Assembly (NCBI RefSeq): GCF_900102435.1
Contig: NZ_FNBU01000018.1
Location: forward strand, 1-59,380
DNA length: 59,380 nucleotides
DNA from: Sporolituus thermophilus DSM 23256
Lineage (GTDB): Bacteria > Bacillota > Negativicutes > Sporomusales > Thermosinaceae
Direction of reading: 5' to 3'
Under the pieces are notes generated by a model. The model did not search any database. It was given only the letters and a program-made list of their open reading frames with translations, and was not told the DNA's origin. Positions 6,508-14,996 of the stretch are shown piece after piece (positions within the stretch are counted from its first letter, which is position 1; each line of letters starts with the position of its first letter). A program made the position numbers and the translations under genes.

Positions 6508-7083
6508 ATGGAGGAATTTTTAAAGAAACTGTTGGAAGGTCAAGAACAGCTATTTGAAGGTCAAAAACAGCTGTTTGAGGGGCAAAAACGGTTATTGGCG
6601 GAAGTGGGTGACATAAAGACACAGCTGAAACATATCGATAACCGGCTGACCAAGGTGGAAGAACATGTAAGCAGCACGGATGCCAGACTGACCAAGGTAG
6701 AAGAGCATGTAAGCAGCACAGATGCCAGGCTAACCAAGGTAGAAGGTCAGCTTGATGAAACCAATCAAATCGTTAAAAGTATTTTGCATAGAACTGAGGT
6801 TTTTGGTGCTGAAATAAGTGGCTTAAAAGTAAGTACTGCCAGCAAGGAGTTTGCAAGACGCACTGAAGAAAGCTTGGCTCTGCTGAGTGCCCGGGCAGCA
6901 ACCAAGGAGGATTTGGCTGAAGTGCGTATGCATCTTATTGATGAAATAGATGCTGTTCGTACCGAGCTTAAGCAAGATATATCCGAACTTGAGCGCAAAA
7001 TAAGTGACGACTTAAAATCTGTGTTTGAGATTGCCGGCGAGCACGAAGTTAAAATCAGGACGCTGATGCGTAGGCCGGTGTGA
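6508..7083 (+). CDS. Coiled-coil protein, paralogue of the 3466 gene
   Basis: This 191-residue coiled-coil protein opens MEEFLKKLLEGQEQLFEGQ and contains 14-residue repeats (TKVEEHVSSTDARL, two full and one partial, about residues 47-85). A helical linker follows and it ends HEVKIRTLMRRPV. The N- and C-termini match the protein at 3466, whereas the central repeats differ in length and sequence. The ATG at 6508 is preferred over a GTG at 6496 because GGTGGGG precedes it and because the paralogue starts at the equivalent residue. There is no membrane anchor. Function unknown. Confidence 0.75.
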   Translation: MEEFLKKLLEGQEQLFEGQKQLFEGQKRLLAEVGDIKTQLKHIDNRLTKVEEHVSSTDARLTKVEEHVSSTDARLTKVEGQLDETNQIVKSILHRTEVFGAEISGLKVSTASKEFARRTEESLALLSARAATKEDLAEVRMHLIDEIDAVRTELKQDISELERKISDDLKSVFEIAGEHEVKIRTLMRRPV

Positions 7084-7113
7084 TTCAACAGGTGGATTTG
7101 GCGGTGTGAAAAT

Positions 7114-7155
7114 AAAGCCCATGCCAAGCGACAATTCGCGGCATGGGCTTTATTT
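7114..7155. terminator. Bidirectional terminator between coiled-coil gene and pfkA
   Basis: AAAGCCCATGCC (7114-7125) pairs perfectly with GGCATGGGCTTT (7140-7151), with further pairing inside the loop. It serves the convergent genes on both sides. Confidence 0.85.
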
Positions 7156-7168
7156 ATACGGCAAAAGG

Positions 7169-8248
7169 TTAGTCGCCGAACGAGATGCCGAGGCAGCGGG
7201 CTTCGGCGAGCAGATGGCAGTCGGGGGGCACGGTTTTGAGCTTGCCGGTGGCTTCGTCAAGGGGAACGGAGACGATATCGCCGCCGTGGAGGGCGGCCAT
7301 GCGGCCAAACTCGCCGCTCATCAGCATTTTTACGGCATGGACGCCGAAACGGGAGGCCAGCAGACGGTCACGCGGAGTGGGCGAGCCGCCGCGCTGGAGA
7401 TGGCCCAGGATGGTGACGCGCGTTTCGAGGCCAGTCTGTTCTTCGATTTCGGCGGCGATGCGGTGGCTGACGCCGCCAAGGCGGATTTGTTCATGGCTGC
7501 CGGGGACGAGGCGCTGGACAGTGTAGTCGCCGCCGACTGGTTTAGCGCCTTCGGCGACGACGATGATGCTGAAGCGTTTGCCGCTCGTGAGGCGGCGGTT
7601 GATGGCGTCAATAATTTTAGTGGTGGTGTAGGGGATTTCGGGGATAACGATGACGTCGGCGCCGCCGGCAATGCCGGCATGCAGGGCGATCCAGCCGGCG
7701 TAGCGGCCCATGACTTCGAGCAGCATGACGCGATGGTGGGACTCGGCGGTAGTGTGCAGTCTGTCCAGCGCGTCAACAGCAGTGGTGACGGCCGAGTCAA
7801 AGCCGAAGGTAACATCGGTAGCCGACAGGTCATTGTCGATTGTTTTGGGCACGCCGACGACCGGCAGGCCCAGGCGGTGAAAGTCGCGGGCGATGCTCAG
7901 GCTGCCGTCGCCGCCGATGACGATCAGGCCGTCGATGGCCCAGCGTTTTAGGTTAGCCATGACCTGGCCGGACATGTCAGTGTAGCGCAGCTCGCCGCCT
8001 TCCTTTACCGCATAGTGGAAGGGGTTGTCGCGGTTGGTGGTGCCCAAAATGGTGCCGCCGCGGTGTAATAGGCCGCTGGCGCTGGCCAGGTCAAGCGGCG
8101 TCAAGTGGCCGTGGATCAGGCCTTTGAAGCCGTCGCGCACGCCGGTGATTTTAAGCCCGTAGCCGGAAGCCGTGCGTACTACGGCGCGGATGACGGCGTT
8201 GAGGCCTGGGCAGTCGCCGCCGCCGGTGAGAACGGCAATATGCTTCAT
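7169..8248 (-). CDS. pfkA: 6-phosphofructokinase
   Basis: This 359-residue enzyme phosphorylates fructose 6-phosphate in glycolysis. Visible motifs are LTGGGDCPGLNAVIR (nucleotide-binding loop), VIGGDGSLSIA, the catalytic PKTIDNDL, MGRYAGWIAL and GHLQRGGSP. The GGDG motif with Gly after the Asp is typical of ATP-dependent rather than pyrophosphate-dependent enzymes. Length and sequence fit the 340-360-residue group III-like PFKs rather than the 320-residue E. coli type. The ATG follows AAAGGGGG. It is a single gene, convergent with the coiled-coil gene and following the cyd operon on the same strand. Confidence 0.93.
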   Translation of the reverse strand: MKHIAVLTGGGDCPGLNAVIRAVVRTASGYGLKITGVRDGFKGLIHGHLTPLDLASASGLLHRGGTILGTTNRDNPFHYAVKEGGELRYTDMSGQVMANLKRWAIDGLIVIGGDGSLSIARDFHRLGLPVVGVPKTIDNDLSATDVTFGFDSAVTTAVDALDRLHTTAESHHRVMLLEVMGRYAGWIALHAGIAGGADVIVIPEIPYTTTKIIDAINRRLTSGKRFSIIVVAEGAKPVGGDYTVQRLVPGSHEQIRLGGVSHRIAAEIEEQTGLETRVTILGHLQRGGSPTPRDRLLASRFGVHAVKMLMSGEFGRMAALHGGDIVSVPLDEATGKLKTVPPDCHLLAEARCLGISFGD

Positions 8249-8388
8249 GACAAGCCCCCTTTAAAATTCTAAGATTACTCGCGCAATTAATTCGCGCCGC
8301 CAGAAATTAATTCCTGCGTACGGTAAATGTTGCCATATTGTCACAATAACCGTCGCACTGGCAACTTTTTGGTACCGCTGCCTGCGTT

Positions 8389-10125
8389 TCACATCAGCCG
8401 GTCGTTCTGCAGCCGCCACATCTGGTAGAACAGCCCCTGGCGGGCAAGCAGCTCTGGCTGGCGGCCGCGCTCCACAATCCGCCCCCTGTACAGGACAAGT
8501 ATTTCGTCCATATTCTCCAGACCGATTAAGCGGTGAGTAATCAAGATAGTGGTGCGTCCGGCCATGAACTTGTCAAGGGCGGCCAGAACCTCCCGCTCGG
8601 TAGCGGCGTCCAAGCCGGCAGTAGGTTCATCCAGAAGGAGAAGCGGGGCGCCCTTCAGGAAAACGCGGGCAATAGCCACGCGCTGGCGCTGGCCGCCTGA
8701 CAACGCCCGCCCGTTTTGTCCCACCATAGTGGCCAACCCGTCGGGGAGAGTGTCTACCGGTCCGTCAAAGGCAGCCTGGCGTACGGCCGCGACAATTTCC
8801 TCCCTGGTAGCGTCCGGTTTCGCCAGCCGGATGTTGTCCTCAATACTGGCATTAAACAGATAGGGGCGTTGGGGCACGACACCGATCATATCCCTTAGTA
8901 CCGCTGGCGGATAGGTTTTAAGTTCCCGGCCGCCCAGGCGGATGGACCCTCGGTCATAATCCCAAAAGCGTAGCAGCAGGGAAACAACGGTGCTTTTGCC
9001 GGCGCCGCTCGGACCGACAATGGCGATGCGCCCGCCGGCCGGTACGGTAAAGGAGATGTCGCGCAAAACATCAGCGGCCTGGGGACTGTAGCGGAAAGAC
9101 AGGTCTGTCACAACAATATCGCAGTTTGCCGAGCGGGCGCAAACCGTGCCGGCGTCAACTGTCGGCGGCCCTTTGTCAATGACGGCGAACAGGCGGCGGG
9201 CGGCGGCCAGGCTGTGTTCGAGATAATGGGCAGCCAGCGGCAGCGGCATGACCGCCTCGAAACTGCCCTGGACCGCCAGGGCCAGCATAGCGATGTACAC
9301 TTTCGCCAAATACCCCTTTTCCGCCAAAACAACCGCCAAGACGATGGTTGCCCATACGGCGCCATGCATGATCAGACTGGCGGCGGCAGCGGCCAGCGCC
9401 GCGAGCTTGGCGGCCGCTTTCTGCTTTTCAGCCAGAGCGGCGGTTAAGTTTGCTGTCTGCCGCTCATAAGCCTCAATCTGGTTAAAAGCGGCCAGTTCCG
9501 TCATCCCCTCCAGCATGTCAACCAGCGCCGCCTTCAAACGGGCACTGGTCTCAAGCAGCTGACCGGAGCGAAAACGACTGATCCGGCCGATGACTAACGG
9601 CAGCAACAGTCCGGCGGCTAAAAAGGCGGCGGTAAGGATATAAGCAAACTGGACGTTAAAGGGTGCCAAAAACAGCCACATGCCGGCCAACACCAACACC
9701 GCCACTAAAGGCGGCAATACGACGCGGATATAAAAATGCTGCAGCACATCCACATCGGCTACCATCCGGCCTATGAGGTCGCCACTCTTTTCACCTTCCA
9801 GCCGGGCGGGAGCCAACGGCTCAAGTGCCGCAAAAAACCACACCCGGATCCGGCTCAAGCACCGCAGGGTGGCATCATGGGCGAAATACCGCTCCGCATA
9901 ACGAAATACCGCCCGGGAGAGGCCAAAAAAGCGCACAGCGACAATGGCCAGTGACAATGCCGACAAAGGCGGGTGAAGGGCGGCACTGGCAATGAGAAAA
10001 GCGGCGGCAGCCAGTAAGCCTGTGCCGCTGGCCACCGTCAGGACGGCAAAGACAAGGGCCAGCGCCATGGTAGCTGCCGCCGGTCTCATGATGATTTTTA
10101 ACAGTCTGACTGCCGTACCCATCAT
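8389..10125 (-). CDS. cydC: CydC subunit of the thiol reductant ABC exporter
   Basis: This 578-residue half-transporter has an N-terminal six-helix membrane domain (about residues 15-310) and a C-terminal ATPase domain with Walker A GPSGAGKST, signature LSGGQRQRV and Walker B LLLLDEPTAGLD. CydDC exports cysteine/glutathione to the outside of the membrane and is needed to assemble haem d in cytochrome bd. The ATG pair lies directly after the cydD stop with GGAGGG upstream, so translation is coupled. It is the last gene of the Rrf2-cydABDC operon. No clear terminator was seen between it and pfkA. Confidence 0.93.
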   Translation of the reverse strand: MMGTAVRLLKIIMRPAAATMALALVFAVLTVASGTGLLAAAAFLIASAALHPPLSALSLAIVAVRFFGLSRAVFRYAERYFAHDATLRCLSRIRVWFFAALEPLAPARLEGEKSGDLIGRMVADVDVLQHFYIRVVLPPLVAVLVLAGMWLFLAPFNVQFAYILTAAFLAAGLLLPLVIGRISRFRSGQLLETSARLKAALVDMLEGMTELAAFNQIEAYERQTANLTAALAEKQKAAAKLAALAAAAASLIMHGAVWATIVLAVVLAEKGYLAKVYIAMLALAVQGSFEAVMPLPLAAHYLEHSLAAARRLFAVIDKGPPTVDAGTVCARSANCDIVVTDLSFRYSPQAADVLRDISFTVPAGGRIAIVGPSGAGKSTVVSLLLRFWDYDRGSIRLGGRELKTYPPAVLRDMIGVVPQRPYLFNASIEDNIRLAKPDATREEIVAAVRQAAFDGPVDTLPDGLATMVGQNGRALSGGQRQRVAIARVFLKGAPLLLLDEPTAGLDAATEREVLAALDKFMAGRTTILITHRLIGLENMDEILVLYRGRIVERGRQPELLARQGLFYQMWRLQNDRLM

Positions 10126-11853
10126 TTAACCCTCCTCTCGCCAAGCCGACACCAGCCGGTAGTACAGCCCACCCCTGGCCATTAATTCGGCGTGAGTGCC
10201 TGTCTCGCTGATTATTCCCCGGTCCAGGACAATGATGCGGTCGGCGCTGCGCACCGTTGTCAACCGGTGCGCAATAACCAGCACCGTCCGGCCACGCGTC
10301 AGTTCCTCCAGCGCCGCTTGGATGACCGCCTCGTTGTATGGGTCAAGGTTGGCCGTCGGTTCATCGAGAATGACCACCGGCGCGTCTTTCAGCAGGGCGC
10401 GGGCAATGGCCAGCCGCTGCGCCTCTCCGCCGCTCAAAGGGCGGCCGCCTTCTCCTACCAGTGTGGCGTAACCATGGGGCAGCTTGCTAATAAACTGGTG
10501 CGCTCCGGCCTGCCTGGCCGCCTCCTCCACCGCTGCGCCGGATGCGTCCGGACAGCCCAGGCGGATGTTATCGGCCACTGTACCGGAAAAGATATGGGGC
10601 TGCTGGGGTACATACGCCACATGACTTAACCAGTCTGCCCGTCGGATACGGCTGAGGGGCAAGCCGTTCACCCGGATTTCGCCGCGGCCAGGTTCAATAA
10701 GCTTCATTAGGAGGTTGGCCACCGTCGTCTTGCCGGCGCCGCTTGGTCCGACCAGGGCTGTCTTTTTCCCCGGCTCCAGGGGGAAGCTTACGCCGCATAA
10801 GGCCGGACGGGCACCGCCGTCAAAAGAATAGTACACATTATCAAATGTCACGGCCACCTCTTTTTGCCGGGATAAAGGCTCACCGCCGACCTGCTCCCGG
10901 GGAAGCGGCGCCTCCAGCTCCTGAAAAAGGGATGCGGCGGCAGCGCTGCCGGCCATACCGGCGTGAAAATGGCCGCCCAGCATCCGGAGCGGCAAATAGA
11001 ATTCAGGAGCGAGCAGCAGGATAAAGAAGGCCTGAGCGAAGGACAACTGCCCGTAGAGCAGCTTAAGGCCGACAGTGACGGCAACGACCGCCGTACTCAG
11101 CGTGGTAACAAGTTCCAGAACAAGGGCGGACAAAAGGGCTACGCGCAGTACCGCCATTGTCGCTATGCGCAATTCGTCGCTCATCCTGGCGATAACGGCG
11201 ATCTGATCCTTGCTGCGGCCGAAAATTTTCAGGGTGGTCAGGCCTTGGAGGACGTCGAAGAAATGAGCGCCGAGCACGGCAAGCCTGGCCCACTGGCGCC
11301 TACTTAGCCCCTCGGCCTGCCGGCCGATGAGGATCATAAAAAGGGGAATAAGGGGAGCGGTGACGAAAAGGAGCAGCCCTGTCGCGACATCTTCCGCAGC
11401 AACGGTTAACAGGACGGCGAGGGGCACAAGCACGGCCGTTGCCAGTTGGGGCAGGTACCGGGCAAAATAAGGCTCAAGGTCTTCTATTCCCGTAGTGAGT
11501 AATGTAAGCAGTTCGCCCGTACTTTTCTTCGCCGTTCGGACAGGTCCCAGCGCCAGAAGATGGTGGAGCAGGCGCTGGCGCAGATCGGCCTTAATCCGCG
11601 CTGCCAGCCGGTGGGCGGCCGTCTCGCCCAACCCCAGCAGGACAGCCCGCGCCACCATGATGGCGAGCAGGACGGCCAGACTACCTTCTATGTCCGCCAG
11701 CCCACGCCCCGCCAAAAAAACGGCATGAACGACCTGGGCCAACAGAGCGGCCTGCCAGATTGCCAGCAGGCCGCCGCCCAGCCCCAGGCCGATAACGGCG
11801 GCCAACAGCCCTTTCTGTTTTTTCGCCTCGCCCAGTAGCGGCCTGCTGACCAT
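10126..11853 (-). CDS. cydD: CydD subunit of the thiol reductant ABC exporter
   Basis: This 575-residue partner of CydC has six predicted membrane helices in the first 310 residues. The ATPase domain has [18 protein letters not shown] and VVILDEPTANLD, and ends with an H-loop IAHRL. It is located between cydB (16-base gap) and cydC (adjacent). The order cydA-B-D-C matches the standard arrangement in Firmicutes. The name is assigned by order and by similarity to CydD (IGRQAEGLSRRQWARL loop). Confidence 0.92.
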   Translation of the reverse strand: MVSRPLLGEAKKQKGLLAAVIGLGLGGGLLAIWQAALLAQVVHAVFLAGRGLADIEGSLAVLLAIMVARAVLLGLGETAAHRLAARIKADLRQRLLHHLLALGPVRTAKKSTGELLTLLTTGIEDLEPYFARYLPQLATAVLVPLAVLLTVAAEDVATGLLLFVTAPLIPLFMILIGRQAEGLSRRQWARLAVLGAHFFDVLQGLTTLKIFGRSKDQIAVIARMSDELRIATMAVLRVALLSALVLELVTTLSTAVVAVTVGLKLLYGQLSFAQAFFILLLAPEFYLPLRMLGGHFHAGMAGSAAAASLFQELEAPLPREQVGGEPLSRQKEVAVTFDNVYYSFDGGARPALCGVSFPLEPGKKTALVGPSGAGKTTVANLLMKLIEPGRGEIRVNGLPLSRIRRADWLSHVAYVPQQPHIFSGTVADNIRLGCPDASGAAVEEAARQAGAHQFISKLPHGYATLVGEGGRPLSGGEAQRLAIARALLKDAPVVILDEPTANLDPYNEAVIQAALEELTRGRTVLVIAHRLTTVRSADRIIVLDRGIISETGTHAELMARGGLYYRLVSAWREEG

Positions 11854-11868
11854 AGTTGCTACCCCGCT

Positions 11869-12873
11869 TTAATATTCAAGGTCCTGTGGCGACACCCGCT
11901 TGCGGAATACCCAGTACGTCCAGGCCTGGTACGCCAGGACAACGGGGACGAGCGTCAGGGCGGCGATGGTCATAATTTTCAGCGTATACGGAGTGGACGC
12001 GGCGTTGTAAATAGTCAGACTCCAGGCAGGATTGAGACTTGAGACGATGAGCCGGGGAAACAGGCCGGCAAAAAAGGCCGCCGTTATCAGCAGGATGGTC
12101 AGGCTGCTCATTCCAAACGCCCAACCGCATTTTTGGTTTCGGACAAACAGATATGCCAGGGCGAATGCGCCGACAGCCCCGCCGAAGGCTGTACCGGCAA
12201 GGGTGCTGTTAAACAGGTCGGTATTGGTATAAGTCAGCCCTGCCAAAGCAAGGCAAGAAGCGGCGGTAGGCACGCCTAAGACGAGAGCCGCCTGACGCGC
12301 CCGCAGCATAAACTCGCCCTCCAGCTTCAACGTAAGGAAGAGAGCGCCGTGGAAGGTAAACACCAGCAAAAACGCTACACCGGCAACCAGTGTATAAGGG
12401 CTGAGGAGGTCAAAAAATGTACCTGCGTAGAGCATTTTGGCGTTAATGGGAACGCCTTTGATCAGGTTGGCGACGGCCACACCCCAAAGCAAAGCGGGCA
12501 CGGCACTGCCGCAAGTGATGCCAAAGTCCCACACGCGGCGCCACATGCGGCCGTCATCCCTACTGCGGAATTCAAACGCCACCCCCCGTACGATTAACGC
12601 CAGCAGCATGAGGAAGAGGGCCATGTAAAAACCGCTGAACAGGGTGGCATAAACGTGGGGAAAGGCAGCAAACAGCGCCCCGCCGGCGGTGATCATCCAC
12701 ACCTCATTGCCGTCCCACACGGGTGCAATGGTATTGATAACCAACCGGCGCTTCAGGTCGTTTTTGCCAAGAAATGGAAGCAGAATACCCACCCCATAGT
12801 CAAACCCTTCGAGCAGGAAAAAGCCGGCAAACAATACGGCAACCAAAATAAACCACAGGACGCTCAGTTCCAT
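11869..12873 (-). CDS. cydB: Cytochrome bd ubiquinol/menaquinol oxidase subunit II
   Basis: This 334-residue membrane protein has about eight or nine helices and begins MELSVLWFILVAVLFAGFF. The conserved GFDYGVGILLPFL and PVWDGNEVWMITAGGALFAAFP segments are present. It forms the high-affinity oxygen-reducing bd oxidase with CydA. The start at 12873 is chosen by family alignment and overlaps the cydA end by ten bases; an upstream ATG would add 47 residues encoded antisense to nothing known but within cydA. In an anaerobe the enzyme probably scavenges oxygen. Confidence 0.93.
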   Translation of the reverse strand: MELSVLWFILVAVLFAGFFLLEGFDYGVGILLPFLGKNDLKRRLVINTIAPVWDGNEVWMITAGGALFAAFPHVYATLFSGFYMALFLMLLALIVRGVAFEFRSRDDGRMWRRVWDFGITCGSAVPALLWGVAVANLIKGVPINAKMLYAGTFFDLLSPYTLVAGVAFLLVFTFHGALFLTLKLEGEFMLRARQAALVLGVPTAASCLALAGLTYTNTDLFNSTLAGTAFGGAVGAFALAYLFVRNQKCGWAFGMSSLTILLITAAFFAGLFPRLIVSSLNPAWSLTIYNAASTPYTLKIMTIAALTLVPVVLAYQAWTYWVFRKRVSPQDLEY

Positions 12874-14249
12874 AACGTCGCCCCCCCTGTCGCATTTGGC
12901 GCTGCCGCCGGCGCCTGGTCCGCCATGCCCTGCACGGCAAACTTGCGCATGAGATAACCTGCAGCGGCGGCCAATACGCCGTAAACTGCCGTAAACCCTA
13001 TCAGGGTAATCCATATTTCCCCTGCCGTAACGGTTGGGGATACCGCCTGGTCAACCCGCTGGAGACCGTACACGATCCATGGCTGACGACCGGCCTCGGC
13101 GACAAACCAGCCGGCGGAATTAGCAATGTAGGGAATGGGCAGACTCCAGACAATGGCTTTGAGAACCCTGGGGCTGCTTTCCAGCCGGTTGGTCCGCCAC
13201 AAATAAGCGCTCACCACGGCCAGCACCGCCAGCCAGCCGCCGGCGGCGACCATGATGCGGAAACTCCAGAATACGGGGGTAACGGGAGGTATATAATCAC
13301 CGGGACCATACTTTTGGACATACTCAGCCTGCAGCTCCTTCAGGCCTTTTACCTCACCGCCGGTCGAATTATGGACCAGGAAGCTCAGCAAGCCGGGAAT
13401 TTTCAGTTCGGCCGTATTGGCCTTATTGCTTTCGTCAATGGCGGCAAACAGGGTGAACGGCGCGGGATCCGCCGTCTCCCAAAGCGCCTCGGCGGCTGCC
13501 AGCTTCATGGGCTGCACCTTCGCCAGGTACTGGGCCTGCATATGCCCGCTGCCGATAAGCAGCAGGACGCCGATAAGGGTGCATACCAGCCCCATGGAGA
13601 ACGATGCGCGAAAAAACTCGCGATTGGTCTGGCGTAAGAAGTGCCAGGCGCTGATCGCCATTACGAACACCCCAGCCGTGACCAGCCCGGCCAGAAAAGT
13701 ATGAGGATACTGGTGAGCAACGTACGGGTTGGTAATGAGGGCAAAAAAATCGGTCATTTCCGCGCGACCGTTTTGGATGGTATAGCCTACGGGCGACTGC
13801 ATAAACGAGTTGGCTACCAGGATCCAGAAGGCTGATAAGTTGCTGGAAAAAGCGACAATGGCGATACACGCGGCATGTACGGCTTTCGGCAACTTATCCC
13901 AGCCGAAAATCCATAGCCCTAAAAAAGTTGACTCCAGAAAGAACGCCGTCAGGGCTTCCAGCGCCAGGGGAGCACCGAAAATATCCCCCATAAACCGGGA
14001 ATATTCCGACCAGTTCATGCCAAAGTGAAATTCCTGGACAATACCGGTGACAACCCCCATGGTGAAATTAATAATAAACAGTTTGCCCCAGAATTGCGCC
14101 AGCTTTTTGTACAGTTCATTGCCGGTACGCACATAAACCATTTCCATGACAGCAACGAGAATAGACAGTCCCAGCGTTAACGGCACGAACAGAAAATGGT
14201 AGGTCGCAGTAATGCCGAACTGCCAGCGGGCCAAAAAAAGTTCACTCAT
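12864..14249 (-). CDS. cydA: Cytochrome bd oxidase subunit I
   Basis: This 461-residue membrane subunit carries the haems. His18 in ARWQFGITATYHF is the axial ligand of haem d/b595 type sites. The quinol-binding region, GWFVAEAGRQPW and the GRQPWIVYGL motif are present. It is about 60 residues shorter than the E. coli protein, as in other Firmicute short-Q-loop enzymes. The start overlaps the end of the rrf2 gene (ATGA), implying coupled translation. Substrate is probably menaquinol. Expression should be governed by the Rrf2 regulator and its operator at 14709. Confidence 0.94.
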   Translation of the reverse strand: MSELFLARWQFGITATYHFLFVPLTLGLSILVAVMEMVYVRTGNELYKKLAQFWGKLFIINFTMGVVTGIVQEFHFGMNWSEYSRFMGDIFGAPLALEALTAFFLESTFLGLWIFGWDKLPKAVHAACIAIVAFSSNLSAFWILVANSFMQSPVGYTIQNGRAEMTDFFALITNPYVAHQYPHTFLAGLVTAGVFVMAISAWHFLRQTNREFFRASFSMGLVCTLIGVLLLIGSGHMQAQYLAKVQPMKLAAAEALWETADPAPFTLFAAIDESNKANTAELKIPGLLSFLVHNSTGGEVKGLKELQAEYVQKYGPGDYIPPVTPVFWSFRIMVAAGGWLAVLAVVSAYLWRTNRLESSPRVLKAIVWSLPIPYIANSAGWFVAEAGRQPWIVYGLQRVDQAVSPTVTAGEIWITLIGFTAVYGVLAAAAGYLMRKFAVQGMADQAPAAAPNATGGATLWN

Positions 14250-14686
14250 CTTTTTCCCTCCGTTTCCTCCTGAGTTCTGCGTCGGGAGGCCAGGGTAGCA
14301 AAATCTGCCTGCCGCAGCGCGGCGGCAAGCTCAGCCTGAATTTGCCCTAGCACGGCATGGACGGGACATTCGTGAGCGCAGTGCTTGTTGCACGCCGTCC
14401 GGTCGGCGAGGCAGCGGTGAATGGTGACCTCGCCCTCCATGGCGCAAATGACGTCCCAGATTGTGATTTCCTCCGGCGGTCTAGCCAAGGCAAACCCGCC
14501 GTCTGTGCCGCGGTAAGACTTAATCAGACCGGCCTGGGTAAGGGACCGCATAATTTTGAGCAAAAACCGCTGCGGAATATTTTCTTGTTCTGCCAGCATT
14601 TGTCCGTTTACTACCTGGCCGGACGGCAGGCACGCAAGATGGAGCACAATGCGGAAAGCGTAATCGGTTGCCTGGTTAAGCTGCAT
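14246..14686 (-). CDS. Rrf2-family transcriptional regulator of the cyd operon
   Basis: This 146-residue Rrf2-type winged-helix repressor begins MQLNQATDYAFRIVLHLACL. Its recognition region is near residues 28-60 (AEQENIPQRFLLKIMRSL) and the wing KSYRGTDGGFAL follows. Cysteines around residues 92-107 (HRCLADRTACNKHCAHECPVH) are placed like the Fe-S ligands of IscR/NsrR/RsrR. So it may sense oxygen, redox or NO through a cluster (inference). It is the first gene of the cyd operon, preceded by AAGGAGG, and likely autoregulates through the palindrome overlapping the promoter. Confidence 0.88.
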   Translation of the reverse strand: MQLNQATDYAFRIVLHLACLPSGQVVNGQMLAEQENIPQRFLLKIMRSLTQAGLIKSYRGTDGGFALARPPEEITIWDVICAMEGEVTIHRCLADRTACNKHCAHECPVHAVLGQIQAELAAALRQADFATLASRRRTQEETEGKR

Positions 14687-14708
14687 GGGGCCTCCTTAAT
14701 ATAAATAT

Positions 14709-14728
14709 ATACTATACCGGTATAGTAT
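14709..14728. promoter_or_regulatory. Perfect 20-bp palindrome, candidate Rrf2 operator
   Basis: ATACTATACCGGTATAGTAT is an uninterrupted palindrome. It lies between the -10 box and the ribosome site of the rrf2-cyd operon, so it should overlap the transcription start. This placement fits a repressor site. Rrf2 proteins are known to bind AT-rich dyads of similar build. Confidence 0.75.
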
Positions 14729-14736
14729 TAATTATA

Positions 14737-14766
14737 ATCATAGCATTGTAAAAATTATCCTGTCAA
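14737..14766 (-). promoter_or_regulatory. Sigma-A promoter of the rrf2-cydABDC operon
   Basis: On the minus strand TTGACA (14761-14766) and TATGAT (14737-14742) are spaced 18 bases. The palindrome starts nine bases downstream of the -10. Confidence 0.7.
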
Positions 14767-14996
14767 TAAACCGGCGCATTATTTTTCTTAATTTTTCGGA
14801 AACCGGGATCAGGCTTGAACGTTCGCAAGAAGTGCACTGCCGTACAGAATTAGCGCAGCGGCTTGCAGGAAGAAAAGCAGGGAGAAATAGAATTGATATT
14901 TATAAAGAGCCATTAGTAAGGGCTAAAGATATTAAGACCATGCATCGAACAGCAAACACGCCCTAAAAATTATAGCCTGTGGGAGGATGTAACATT

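Noticed and set aside
7106-7951. Long open frame antisense to pfkA
   Set aside because: A shadow of the high-GC codon usage of pfkA; repetitive Asp/Gly/Ala composition and no ribosome site. The same holds for other long antisense frames over fliD, uvrA, hisC and bioA.
8336-8348. TATTGTCACAATA dyad before pfkA as a Rex or other redox operator
   Set aside because: It is short, differs from the Rex consensus spacing, and is also part of a larger GTTGCCA/TGGCAAC stem; evidence too weak.
14790-14968. Open frame without start before the Nramp gene (ends RTANTP)
   Set aside because: About 50 codons with no start codon or ribosome site and an R2-like fragment inside; perhaps a gene remnant but no family could be named.
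14870-14996. Mn riboswitch or MntR box before the Nramp gene
   Set aside because: No yybP-ykoY-like paired elements or MntR-type palindrome could be recognised.
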